Part shown: positions 1-9,235 of the stretch, in pieces
Numbering within the stretch: the first letter of the stretch is position 1
Layout of the letters: each line of letters opens with the position of its first letter
Origin: Dioszegia crocea
Taxonomy: Eukaryota > Basidiomycota > Tremellomycetes > Tremellales > Bulleribasidiaceae
Assembly: GCA_001600615.1 (NCBI GenBank)
Contig: BCKK01000006.1
Coordinates: 1,567,966 to 1,631,965 of the forward strand
Direction: 5' to 3'
Length of the DNA stretch: 64,000 nt
Notes under the pieces: generated by a model
Told to the model about the DNA's origin: nothing
The model's database searches: none
What the model saw: the letters and a program-made list of their open reading frames with translations, nothing else
Made by a program: the position numbers and the translations under genes

Positions 1-578
1 GGTTCGTGAGGACCATCTTGGGAGGGATCGAAGGTATCGCCCGTAGGGGTATTGTAGCATTGGAGTTGACCGCCCCATATCCCGCCAAAGTAGACGTAGA
101 CCGATCCATCTTCGTCTGAGAAGGTGGCAGGGTCGATGGAGAAGCTTTTGGGGATGTAGGAGGGTTGGGGAATGAAGGGTCCTTCGGGTTTGGAGGATGA
201 GGCGAGACCGAGACGAAAGATGCCTATCATAAGCAATAGCCAAAGGAGAAACGTACCTTCTTGATCTCTAGCAGGGAAGCAGAGGTAGTATTTCCCGTCT
301 TGTCCCTTGAATGCATCTGGAGCCCAGAGCTGCTTACTCGCCCATTTCACATCTTCAACTTTCAGCGCCACGCCGTGATCCGTGACATTCCCGCCGACAT
401 CGTCCATTGACAAGACGTGGTAGTCTACCATATCGTACTGATCACCTTTATCGTTGAATTTGATGGGCGTCTCGCGGTCGTGAGAGGGGTAGACGTAGAG
501 ACGGCCATTGAAGCTGTGGGCTGAGGGGTCGGCGGTGTAAATGTCAGTGACGAGGGGTGAATTCGTAGATGAGGACAT
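1..578 (-). CDS. Glycoside hydrolase family 43 protein, 5' part (runs off the window)
   Basis: A probable arabinofuranosidase/xylosidase-type enzyme that trims plant or fungal polysaccharide side chains. Exon 1 is 578-257, the intron 256-224 (33 nt, GTACGT...TAG), and exon 2 continues from 223 off the left edge. The intron is phase 1 and the frame stays open across it. Near the N-terminus is the first-blade motif TADPSAH followed by FNGRLYVYPSHD, typical of the GH43 five-bladed propeller, where the Asp is the expected general base. After the intron, SIDPATFSDEDGSVYVYFGG matches the blade carrying the pKa-modulating Asp. No signal peptide is visible, so an intracellular enzyme is possible. The general acid Glu lies outside the window. 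The family assignment is from motifs; substrate specificity cannot be read here. Confidence 0.82.
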   Translation of the reverse strand, partial: MSSSTNSPLVTDIYTADPSAHSFNGRLYVYPSHDRETPIKFNDKGDQYDMVDYHVLSMDDVGGNVTDHGVALKVEDVKWASKQLWAPDAFKGQDGKYYLCFPARDQEGTFLLWLLLMIGIFRLGLASSSKPEGPFIPQPSYIPKSFSIDPATFSDEDGSVYVYFGGIWGGQLQCYNTPTGDTFDPSQDGPHE

Positions 579-1034
579 GATTGGTTCAAGATGATGGGGG
601 TCGTGCTGATTAGACGTTGGGAGGTTGGAGCCGAGTATGGAGTGGGTCTACATGATGGGCCCGTAGAGTGCGCTGGCTATATATGGTGTAGGGATCAGAT
701 GGGTACCGGCGAGATGGTCCGCTTTTCACCGGCCGCCCCGACAATCCTCCGCTAAGCCCCGTAAATCCACCGAGGGTGCTTCTGAGCCTCAGCATGGTCC
801 CTATGGCCAATGTACATCTATGCATACCTCTGCCTATGGCCAGGTAGCAGTTGCAGTACCTGATCTACCCCTGATGGTGGACTGTGCATGATTTGTCTTA
901 AGCCCAGGCGGGATAAACATATGGCCGGGTCACTCCGGCTACTCCACCCGCCCGGTCTAACCCGGACATTCGACATCTCTTACCCTCTTACTATCCATCA
1001 CCCTGTATCTATCTATTGTGTATACTCCAACAAG
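579..1034. other. Divergent intergenic promoter region
   Basis: 456 bp between the GH43 gene (minus) and the DUF1275 gene (plus). It holds the two outward-facing promoters. The open frames in it have no family features and overlap the flanking upstream sequence. Confidence 0.6.
678..683 (-). promoter_or_regulatory. TATA-like element upstream of the GH43 gene
   Basis: TATATA on the minus strand lies about 100 bp before the GH43 start codon, a usual distance for a fungal core promoter. This is inference from sequence and position only. Confidence 0.4.
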
Positions 1035-1864
1035 ATGGTCAATACCGCTCCATCATCAGAGATTGGCGAATCCCTCTCACACAAGAAATCATGGCGAACA
1101 TACTTCTCCGAAGAAGTCACGCGAGAATGGACAGACCTCATCTTGCTCATTGGATGCTTCGCGACTGGTCTCCTAGACGCAGCAGTATTCAACATGTGGT
1201 CTTGTTTCGTCTCGATGCAAACAGGTATGTCTTCTTCCCCACCAATAGCTGACGGAAAGGCAACACAGTCTATGTCGGTCTAGGCATGACGCAACAGCCC
1301 GCATCCCAGCCATTCCGATGGGTGAAATCAGGCACTTCAATCTTATCCTTCATTATCGGCTCATACCTCTTTTCCCGCCTTTCACGATTTTTAGGCCCCA
1401 TGCGTCGCTCTACCTTAATAACCACTTCAACCCTCCAAGCACTCCTTATCCTCCTTTCGGCACTATTATCAACACTCGACATCGTACCTTCAAACGCAGG
1501 CGATCTGGTTCCTGAAAACCTCATCGTCCTCCTCCCTCTCTCCCTCCTTGCTGCGGCCGCAGGCGGGCAGTGCGTGCTATCAAGGGTATTGGGGTATGGC
1601 GAGATACCAACTGTGGTTCTCACGTCAGCATACTGTGATCTTGCAATGGACGAAAAGGTGTTTAAAGGCTTTGAAGGGAATGGGAAGAGGAATAGAAGAG
1701 TGGCTAGTGCTTTGCTGCTCATTGCTGGGGCGGCGCTAGGTGGGGTTATGACGAAGGATGGAGGGATCGCAGGGGCGCTGTGGATTGTTGGAGGGGTGAA
1801 GATGGGGATGGCGCTTATTTGGGTTGGGTGGAAAGCGGATGAAGGGGCGGTGAGGCTTGAGTGA
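1035..1864 (+). CDS. DUF1275 (YoaK-type) integral membrane protein
   Basis: A membrane protein of the DUF1275/YoaK family, whose biochemical role is unknown. Exons are 1035-1224 and 1260-1864, with a 35-nt phase-1 intron (GTATGT...AAG). Splicing restores the family motif MQTGNTVYVGLGM, which an unspliced reading would break. About six hydrophobic stretches follow: near residues 37-60 (LILLIGCFATGLLDAAVF), 90-105, 120-140, 155-175 and two in the C-terminal third. The total is 264 codons, normal for fungal members. The start ATG follows an A-rich leader and gives the usual short charged N-terminus before the first helix. It lies divergent to the GH43 gene. Family assignment is firm; function is not. 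Confidence 0.85.
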
Positions 1865-2501
1865 GGGATGATTTGCGCGGAGGCGAAAGTGAATGGGTGG
1901 GGACTTACTCTTCTGGAGAGGAGGATTTTTGTTCAGGTACTGTATATCATTACAAAGTGGAAGTGTTGCATCTGTATACTAAACGCTCAGGCTGATCGTT
2001 CGGACAGCACATCGGATTCTGACGTTGCTCACTTCACTCTGCTTAATTCTTGGTCCCTTGCGCTCCGCTCCCCCTTTGTCTTCACAAACGATGACAACTT
2101 ATACGACCACTTTGTGGAGCCTTTCATTCCTCTCTCCCGCAGTCCGCGGCGTTGGTCCCTTTAAGTTTACACTTACTCCACCCGCGCCTTTGCCCCGCAT
2201 TCCTCCCGTGGGGACAATCACTGACAGGGCTTCCAGTCCCGTTCGACACTCCCCTGAAAGGAGCGACAGGCATGTCTTCCGCGATCAGGGGTTGGAACTG
2301 CATAAATCAGCTTGACGAGCGTTTGTGCTGGGTGTCACGACTCAAGGGCCTGACCGCGCCCACTGTTGAACGTTGACGACTGAGCACGAATATACACCGC
2401 ATGCCTCGGCTTCCTGTGACGATTACTGCTTATGTAGCTCCCTTCTATTTTCCTTCTCCCTTTCCTCTACCCTACAGTGTGTACACTGCAGCAGGATCAC
2501 A
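1865..2501. other. Intergenic region without a supported gene
   Basis: 637 bp between two plus-strand genes. I see only 3' flank, then a CT-rich stretch (about 2440-2475) that looks like a fungal promoter/5' leader of the next gene. Short overlapping open frames here show no splice-consistent protein. Confidence 0.5.
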
Positions 2502-3058
2502 ATGTCGACCTGGCTCGACAATCTCATCCGCGATTCTTCCCCCGGTGCACGATTCAGCTCATCCCATATTCCAACATACGACAAGACTGGGACAATCTTG
2601 ATCGACCTCTGCTACGCGTGCTACAATGTCCAGAAAGAAGCCTTCTTCATTCCCTATACGTCTATGCCCGGTTCAAAAATTGTCGATTACGCCTTGGCAC
2701 ACTCGGGTCGATCCGACGGCGAGACAGCAAGAGAGTGCTGGTTACGTCTACCAGAGCTTGGGGGGTGTCCCGATATCCCAGAGAATGCAAAGTCATTGGT
2801 GGAGGAGTTGAGGGGCGTACGTGATGAAGAAGACTACTCGCTTACGGGTGCCAGGTGGGTATGACGGCAAGGAGTCTTCGAAGTTGTGGGTTGAGTTGGC
2901 GGTACTTCTGGCGAGTACGTATGTCAACTCGGTCTCAAGCGAGGGCATTGAAGGCTTCGACTTCGACAGATTCATGTAAGTCATTTGTGAGAAGGAGAAT
3001 CTATTCCATGGGTCCCATCCTTAGATACCGCGCCGGGCTGAATGTTCTCGTGGAGTAG
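2502..3058 (+). CDS. Uncharacterised protein, three exons
   Basis: I do not recognise this family. The best model joins 2502-2820, 2855-2975 and 3025-3058. The introns are 2821-2854 (34 nt, a weak GTGATG donor with a CTTAC branch-like site) and 2976-3024 (49 nt, GTAAGT...TTAG). It gives 157 residues with a stop at 3056-3058. The second exon reads a well-behaved frame (YDGKESSKLWVELAVLLAS), which is why the first intron is proposed although an unspliced frame would stop at 2864. A competing donor is GTACGT at 2817, but its phase does not reach the good frame. Sequence around residues 30-50 is Cys/Tyr rich (DLCYACYNVQKEAFF). No signal peptide or membrane helix is seen. Confidence 0.5.
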
Positions 3059-3558
3059 CTCGAAGCTGACCCCAACAGTGCTCAAGCGTAGGCTACTTCG
3101 CGATAGCTTCTTCCGTACGTGGTAGATCTCAATCAGTACACCTACCTCCAGTATCCGAATGCAAGTGCCTCTCCGTTGCATTGCTTCCACTGACGTACTG
3201 GAGCTCCATGAGCTGACTCAGCACGAAATCACTTTGGCAGTTTTCCGCCTGCTAGATTCCGACGGGTCCGCTTGCTGGAGAAAAGCACGGTTACTGAGCA
3301 GCTCAGTTTCTTGAGATCGGGTGGAAGTGGAAGAGATGACCCCGTCCTGATCGTTCACAGCAGAATCAGCGGAGAGCCGCCGTGCTATACCCAATTGCAG
3401 GTTTGAAGACGTACTCGTAGTTGCAGTATACAGCACGAAGTGCCACACCTCCGCCACTAATGACGTAACTCCGTAAAAAGTTTTTCGCCACCCATATTAA
3501 ATGCGCCAAGGTCTATGGAGCGCAGAACTGATCTATTCCTCATACATCCCTCGACATA
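3059..3558. other. Intergenic region without a supported gene
   Basis: 500 bp of 3' flank and promoter before the next plus-strand gene. Splice-like GTACGT and CAG signals occur near 3116-3152, but no convincing extra exon could be joined to the upstream gene. Confidence 0.5.
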
Positions 3559-4329
3559 ATGGCTACAGTCATCAGCTTCGACGAAGCAGCAGGATGGGTT
3601 GACGTCCGTATGGAGGATGGCAAGATTCAACGGCTTCCCATCAGCGCCGTTAGACATCCAGACGCGATCCATCCTTCTGCGTATTATGACCCCTCGGCCC
3701 CTTCACCCCCCTCATCACCCTTGTCCTCGTCGAGAGAAATCACCTATCCACCCCCTCCACCCGCTGGTCAGGTCTATGCCATCCACCTTCCCTGCGTAGG
3801 CGATAAACGTACCGATCCAGCCACTTACAAACACATGACAATCCCCACATCCCACGATATCTTCTTTGAGCGCCCAACTCCCGTTTCCGCCGCTATCGAT
3901 TTCCCTCTTGTGATATACAAGACCTACTCCTTACCATCCGTATCGACACCGAAACATTTGCTCGACAACGAAATTGCTACAACGCTCAATATCGAACCTT
4001 CAACCGGTCTCGCGCCCAAAGAATGGCAGTCTCGCGTCGGTACCGTCATTGTTGCGCGCAAAGATAAGAAGTCGCTCGATATGCGGCATTTTGAAGGCGT
4101 TTGGATGTACATTGATATGATTGGGAACAAGTATAAGCTTGATGGAACGACGGAGAGCGGATTGAGGGAGAAGGGAATGTTGACAAGGGCCGATCTGGTC
4201 CATTGGTGGAAGGCGTATGAAAAGCAGGCGAGGAACAGTCGGGCGAGCTACAGGGAGATGAATGCGGGTGTCAAGCCGGCTGATAAGGCGGGTGCGGATG
4301 ATTGGGCTGCTGTGCCTCCGCTGTTTTGA
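3559..4329 (+). CDS. Uncharacterised conserved-looking protein, single exon
   Basis: An intron-free frame of 256 codons whose start follows a short leader. I do not recognise a named domain. The N-terminus (ISFDEAAGWVDVRMEDGKIQ) looks like a small beta domain. A Pro/Ser-rich linker with a run of prolines sits near residues 45-75. The C-terminal half is mixed alpha/beta with a basic helix around residues 165-185 (VGTVIVARKDKKSLDMRHFE) and a conserved-looking segment DLVHWWKAYEKQARNSRASY. No signal peptide or transmembrane segment is present. Codon use and the lack of introns in a long frame support a real gene; function is unknown. Confidence 0.7.
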   Translation: MATVISFDEAAGWVDVRMEDGKIQRLPISAVRHPDAIHPSAYYDPSAPSPPSSPLSSSREITYPPPPPAGQVYAIHLPCVGDKRTDPATYKHMTIPTSHDIFFERPTPVSAAIDFPLVIYKTYSLPSVSTPKHLLDNEIATTLNIEPSTGLAPKEWQSRVGTVIVARKDKKSLDMRHFEGVWMYIDMIGNKYKLDGTTESGLREKGMLTRADLVHWWKAYEKQARNSRASYREMNAGVKPADKAGADDWAAVPPLF

Positions 4330-4966
4330 GTCTAGTTGTGAGTAGCTTCCGCTTGCGACTTCTGGGGATAACGCTGATTGAGTAGTTGTCTATAGTATAA
4401 TAGAGTTCCACCTGTCGGTGTCCATCAAAATACTCCTACTCTGCAGCGGCACGACTACACTACTGATATCTGGTTGATCTCTGTGTGCTCATCCCTCGAA
4501 GCCCAATCGCCAACGTCAGACACACCACATTTGACCATGTCGCGCTTTTTGAACAAGGCGAACAAGGCACTTCGCTGGTGGGACCGAAACGCTGAAGATC
4601 CATTGTTTCTAAGGAACTGAGGCCCATCAGTAAGAGAGATCAAACCCCCTGGTTGGCGGGCTGATGTTACGCGTGGCAACCTCCCCTCCTTTGAACTTGT
4701 TCGAAGTCGAGGACTAGGGGCTGTTCCTTTTCCGCCTCCGCTCCATTTCCACTCTCTCACAGGGTACTTAAATCAGCTCACTCAATTTGACGCTTTCCGT
4801 CCTACTCTCATCTCAAGTCCACCAAGCTCGCACCCAGCCAAACGACCGGCCTATCTACAGATCGTCCACATCCGCACAACAGTAAGTTACGTCTCATCAT
4901 CCATCTTCTCCCAGTTTCCCGTCTCACATAGGATTATATTTCCCTTCTCACTCTTTGCATCCGCTC
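4330..4966. other. Intergenic region with a likely 5' UTR intron
   Basis: 637 bp. Towards the 3' end a GTAAGT donor at 4882 and CAG/TAG acceptors at 4914 or 4931 look like an intron in the 5' leader of the following gene, whose ATG is at 4967. Nothing else is supported. A minus-strand frame at 4455-4760 has no promoter or protein features. Confidence 0.45.
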
Positions 4967-5759
4967 ATGGGCCCCAGACAAGATACGATGGAGCAGCCCG
5001 CAGATCACTCGTCTCAATTTGTCTCCTACTCTCATCCTGATAATCTCTCATCCTCACACACACCCCGCCGCTACCTCACCCCGCAGACCGCAAATACCAA
5101 GCTGCAAAGCCAACTGCCTGATCCAATCCCCGAATACTCCAGCGCCGCAGAGGTGTTCGTCGACTTTACACGCGTATGCAACCGGATCGCCGCTTCCGGA
5201 TACTACGCATCCTTCACTAGTCATCCTAGTTACAAGTTACAACTCCAATCTTCATCCCAGTATCGCAGACTACGGATCAACATACTCAAAACCAGAAGCG
5301 GGAGAAGATTTCGAGACTTGGTCAACCTTTCTACAGGCCGCACTGTGGACGAGCGACGCTTTCAAGGCCGGGACATATCCTCCGCCGGTCGACCTCGGTC
5401 AAATGTCCAATCTCTTCCGGACCATGAGACTCAGTGGTGTCGAGGAATGGACAGAAGAGGAGAAAGCGACATTCGAGCTGACGGCCGCTGATCTGAGTCA
5501 GGCGGAGGAATTGTATGGTTGGTGGCAGCAGATGACCAGGAACGAGGATATTCTTCACTCCGGTGGCATTGTTTCTGAATCTGGCAAAAAGCTTCAGCGG
5601 CTGGAAAGTAGGGCTGTGAGGGGTCACAAATACCTGCCAGTTGGGGCTGGTAGGGGCAGAGGTGGTGGAGGCAGAAAGAAACGTGAGAGGCGTCTCAGGC
5701 GTTTGTCACAAATAACGACCGCAGGAGGTACTTCGTCTGGGACTGGAATCAGTGATTGA
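4967..5759 (+). CDS. Uncharacterised protein with basic Gly/Arg-rich tail, apparently frameshifted
   Basis: Two good coding stretches in different frames form one gene. Frame one runs from the ATG at 4967 to about 5240 and includes AEVFVDFTRVCNRIAASGYY. The next frame runs from about 5230 to the stop at 5759 and includes ADYGSTYSKPEAGEDFETW and WTEEEKATFELTAADLSQAE. The switch falls exactly at a 7-bp tandem duplication, GTTACAA twice, at 5229-5242. Taking out one copy makes a single open frame of 261 residues with no intron. The alternative, a 25-nt intron at 5236-5260, would be shorter than any other intron in the window. The C-terminus (GRGRGGGGRKKRERRLRR) resembles an RNA-binding RG-type tail or a nuclear signal. 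The family is not recognised. Confidence 0.6.
5229..5242. repeat. 7-bp tandem duplication inside a coding region
   Basis: GTTACAA is repeated head to tail. The duplication adds 7 bases and breaks the reading frame of the surrounding gene. Confidence 0.85.
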
Positions 5760-6163
5760 CAATGATCACCTCTCTAGACCCTATGTTCATAACTTCCTGA
5801 TGTACATATACAGTCCGGCTATATGCATTTCTGGAGCATTCTCTAGCACATCGCGTACGAGATATTACATAGTACAAGAGCGCAAATCGGTCCTGCCGGC
5901 GCTTAGGTCAATCAGAGCATATAACGACACAGCGCCGTCTACCACTGCAAGATCCAGCGTTACTCTACCTGACAGATCGATACATCTCCTCTTTCTGAGC
6001 TCTCTCATAGGTATCAACCTGCATCAACATCGCTTGACATTGCCACACTCAGCTTTACTGGGGTCAGGCCTGCTGTAAGGCGACCGCACGCGCAACTCCT
6101 CGGCCGCAATTTCTTTCCTCAACCTCTTCTACTTCATCCTCTCCAGAGACCAGCTATTCAATC
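5760..6163. other. Intergenic region without a supported gene
   Basis: 404 bp of 3' flank and promoter; only a CT-rich stretch (about 6105-6150) just before the next ATG stands out. Confidence 0.5.
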
Positions 6164-6628
6164 ATGGCGCCATCGAAAGATCCTGTACCTACTATCGCAG
6201 CATGCGAAGCTGCAGTGGAGCTTCTGGCCGTTGCGGCGAATCTACCCGAGCTTGTGAAACAGACGACCGACAAGCTCGGTGAGGATATCAGTATAGCCAG
6301 TTTTCATTGGAGGACGACTCGACTAAAGATAAAGGACGCTGAAGCGAATGAGAAAACGAAAGAGAAGCTGCAAGCTGATAAGGAGGCGAAGGAGGCTGAG
6401 GAGGCGAGGCATGCAGTGCGGCTGACAGCGATGGAGAAACGGGCGGAGGCAGCGGAGCTGGCTCTGGGTCAGGCGGTTATGAGGCAGGCACAGACGGAGC
6501 AGGAATTGGTGGCTTTGCGGAAGGAGATGGAAGAGATGCGGAAGGTAAAGTTGAAGCGGAAAGCTACAGATGCGGGCGAGGAGGTGGAGGTGGCTGCGCC
6601 GGTGGGGAAGGAAAAGAAGAAGCGATAG
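6164..6628 (+). CDS. Small coiled-coil protein, paralog 1
   Basis: A single-exon frame of 154 residues. The N-terminal half has short hydrophobic helices (AAVELLAVAANLPELVK). From about residue 55 to 125 a long Glu/Lys/Ala/Arg-rich stretch predicts a coiled coil, and it contains RAEAAELALGQAVM, which recurs almost unchanged in the gene at 8262-8777. The C-terminus is a basic cluster (KEKKKR) that could act as a nuclear signal. The two paralogs sit on either side of the AMMECR1 gene. Function is unknown. I chose the start because it follows a CT-rich leader and is the first ATG of the frame. Confidence 0.7.
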   Translation: MAPSKDPVPTIAACEAAVELLAVAANLPELVKQTTDKLGEDISIASFHWRTTRLKIKDAEANEKTKEKLQADKEAKEAEEARHAVRLTAMEKRAEAAELALGQAVMRQAQTEQELVALRKEMEEMRKVKLKRKATDAGEEVEVAAPVGKEKKKR

Positions 6629-7074
6629 AGAGTTTCGAAGGGACGAAGGGAAATCTCATAAGATGAGGTGGAGTTTGGATATGAGGAGAGATCGGGGGAG
6701 TGATATATCGATTGAGAGACCGTACCGGTGAGTCATTAAGGGCTGCTATTGTATCTTATGATATACAAACCGGTAAGCTGACATTACAGCCTCGGCATTA
6801 TATAATCCCCTTTCGAACAAGCTTACACCAAGCAATAATCCCTCCCCTCCCATCCCCATCTCTGTCACCTTCCACAAATACCCTCCCTGCCGCCAGACGC
6901 TTCGAGAGTAGCGGGAAAGATCAGGGAGGAAGCTATATGAGGCGAAATCTCATTTCTCAGCAACGCATCCGCTCAAATATGGTATACATGTATATTAATA
7001 ATATACTATGTCGATGAATCTCGTACAACCTCTGACCTGGCTCTGCCTCTTCCACCTTCTCCCCACTCAGCACC
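6629..7074. other. Convergent intergenic region
   Basis: 446 bp between two stop codons, those of the coiled-coil gene (plus) and AMMECR1 (minus). It should contain both 3' UTRs. It is AT-richer than its surroundings near 6740-6810 and 6970-7010. No gene is seen. Confidence 0.55.
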
Positions 7075-8094
7075 CTACTTCCCCTTCCAAGCCAAATACT
7101 CATCCCACCCCGCTCCAGCCTTCACACTCCCATAAACCCTAACGTCCAAACTCTCCCAGACCTTATCCCCAACTTCCACCTTTCCTCTATACCCCGCCTT
7201 CTTGATGGCAGAAAGAACCGTCTCTTCTTTTGTCCATCCTTGCTCTGCGGCGATTTCGGGGAGGTACGTTGCTGACATCGTGCGAGAGGGGTTGGAGGGG
7301 GAAGGGAAGGTGAGGTGGATGCCGTGTTGACCTATCGTCCAGTCGAGCGGGGTGGGAATTGGGGTGAAGGGGGTGAGAAGGGAGACACTGGGGTGTTAGT
7401 GTCTGTCCGTGGAGCACGTGTAGGCTGGCTAGGTGTTGAAGGTCTCTGTATCACCCTCAAATCGCCCGGCTTTGATTTGGGCGCTCCGATCTCCCGTCGC
7501 GTATCACTTCTCCGGGTCGAGCAACGCAGAGAGCACTCAAGACACGAGATATTATGCCACACCGTGAGGCCCAGAGCTGAATTGGGAAGAGCGAATTGAG
7601 GTATAGACTCACTTGCACGAGAGATTTGGAAGGTCGGCCTTGGAAATGGGTGAAAAGCGGGTATCTTCCAGTGCGCTGCTTTCTCAGCTTCTTCACTACA
7701 GCGAGAGGCGATTCTCCTAGAGTTGCCTCACCTGACTATCGCATAGTCCTTCAGACCCTTTGCCAGCGGCATAGGCGAGAAGTTACCAATACACCCACGA
7801 AGTGTCGGCTTCGCATTCGGTCGAGATGACGAGGATATATTCCAAGTAACGAAGAGAGCACTGTATCGTCAGCAGGCGATCTCATTACCCAGAGAATATG
7901 GCTATGGGGGAACAGCTAACAGATGGACGGGTGATGACTTACTACTTCTCATTCGCGTTGTCAAATGGCGGAGTGATCGGTTCTCGGCCCTCAAAATGCG
8001 CTTGGAGAACGTCCATACAGTAGTACGCGTGTAGCTCTGTACATATTTGAGACGTCGATGTGGCGGATGATAGCGCGTTGGTGGGAGTTGTCAT
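7075..8094 (-). CDS. AMMECR1: AMMECR1 domain protein
   Basis: An AMMECR1-family protein; the family is widespread but its molecular role is unsettled. Exons on the minus strand are 8094-7943, 7860-7732, 7675-7613 and 7387-7075. The introns are 82, 56 and 225 nt, all phase 2, and the sum is 657 nt (218 residues). Family hallmarks appear in order: HAYYCMDVLQAHFEG near the start, YALFVTWNI, the signature LRGCIG followed by NFSPMPLAKGL, then RFSPISKADLPNLSC, SLLTPF, LDWTIGQHGIHLTF and ATYLPEIAAEQGW. Only the spliced model gives this order. The third intron, 7388-7612, is several times the local norm. A 167-bp head-to-head gap separates it from the coiled-coil paralog at 8262. Confidence 0.93.
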
Positions 8095-8261
8095 GATGAA
8101 TAGAGGTAGACAAGCAAAGACAAGGCTGAATCAGTCGATCGTAAGCCTACTGCGCGAAAGCCACGTGGTCGTGCCTGACTACACATTCCTCAGTTTGGCT
8201 TTCACTCAACCTTTCATTTCACTTCATCTCACCCCTTCAAGTCCATGTCTACATACCCAGT
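8095..8261. promoter_or_regulatory. Bidirectional promoter of AMMECR1 and the coiled-coil gene
   Basis: Only 167 bp separate the two start codons on opposite strands, so both promoters must lie within this gap or overlap the genes. No clear TATA box is visible. This is inferred from layout. Confidence 0.45.
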
Positions 8262-8777
8262 ATGGCCACCCCCATCATCACCATTGAATCCCTCGAGGGA
8301 GCTCAACTCCTTATCCAAGCCGCAGCCAATCAACCCGCAATCCTACTCCAAATCGACCCCGAGCTCGAGCGCGGACTCACGTCCGCCGCGACGGGCCTAC
8401 AGACTGCCAGAAGTCAACTTACGACCAAGATAGTGGCACAGCTCTCCCATGAGAATGTGCAGGCGGTAGCACAGGTAGCAGCAGGCAAGGATGCTTTGCA
8501 GAGGATGAAGGAAAGGGCGGAGGCGGCGGAGATGGCGCTCGGACAGGCGGTGATGAAACATCAGAAAGTTGAGCAGGAGCTTGCGGCCGCCAGGACTGAG
8601 ATATCGGAGCTGAAGGCTATGAAGGGGAAGCGGAAGGTGGATGAGGGATCGGATTTGGGTGGAGGGAGGATGGTGGAGATCAATCGATTAGTGAACGAAA
8701 TGACGGCGGCGAGGAAACGGAGGTTGTCGATTGCATCTGGGGTTCAGGCGGTGCAGGTGGCAGTGAAGGTGGAATGA
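8262..8777 (+). CDS. Small coiled-coil protein, paralog 2
   Basis: A single-exon frame of 171 residues. It shares RAEAAEMALGQAVM plus the following VEQELAAAR with the gene at 6164-6628, so the two are paralogs. The N-terminal part (SLEGAQLLIQAAANQPAIL) parallels the hydrophobic helix of the other copy. A coiled coil is likely over roughly residues 75-130. Basic stretches KGKRK and ARKRR near the C-terminus may direct it to the nucleus. It is transcribed away from AMMECR1 across a 167-bp gap. Function is unknown. Confidence 0.72.
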   Translation: MATPIITIESLEGAQLLIQAAANQPAILLQIDPELERGLTSAATGLQTARSQLTTKIVAQLSHENVQAVAQVAAGKDALQRMKERAEAAEMALGQAVMKHQKVEQELAAARTEISELKAMKGKRKVDEGSDLGGGRMVEINRLVNEMTAARKRRLSIASGVQAVQVAVKVE

Positions 8778-9235
8778 GGGTATTGTTGAGTCTGTATCGT
8801 GGGTCTCAGATGTCTACACGGTGAGTAGGATTCCGCACCCCCGCTGTATCTGTAATGTAGGCAAGGCTAACGAGATCAGATCTTGTCGAAACGCATCTTG
8901 TCGAAGCACATCTCGCCTATTCCTCCACCTTGCCGCTCTACAATATACGTTTCACTCGAAGCTTGTCGTATCGTCAATTCCCCATGGGTGTGACCCGGAT
9001 GTTGGACTCAGGCAGGCAGAGCGAGCAAGCGGTTTCTAATACATTTCCGATTAGCGGAATTATAATTAGCATTACAAAATTTCCTAATACAATTCCCGAC
9101 GCGTCGACGCGTCGACCATTCACACCTCCATCTCACTCATACTATTGTGCCATATCGCTTCAATACCTAAATACGCACACCATCACCCTCGTGTTCTCAG
9201 TTCATCTGGTCACACTCATACCGAAAAGTCCAAAA
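8778..9235. other. Intergenic region without a supported gene
   Basis: 458 bp. A direct repeat of CTTGTCGAA(A/G)C lies around 8882-8905, and GACGCGTCGACGCGTCGACC near 9098-9117 is a compact repeat with MluI/SalI-like palindromes. Nothing coding is supported. Confidence 0.45.

Noticed and set aside
2855..3058. The frame at 2855-3058 as a separate protein
   Set aside because: Its upstream part is the wrong frame of exon 2 of the gene at 2502; only the last codons (after 3025) are used.
4455..4760. 101-codon minus-strand frame in an intergenic region
   Set aside because: No start context, domain or paralog; charged and low-complexity.
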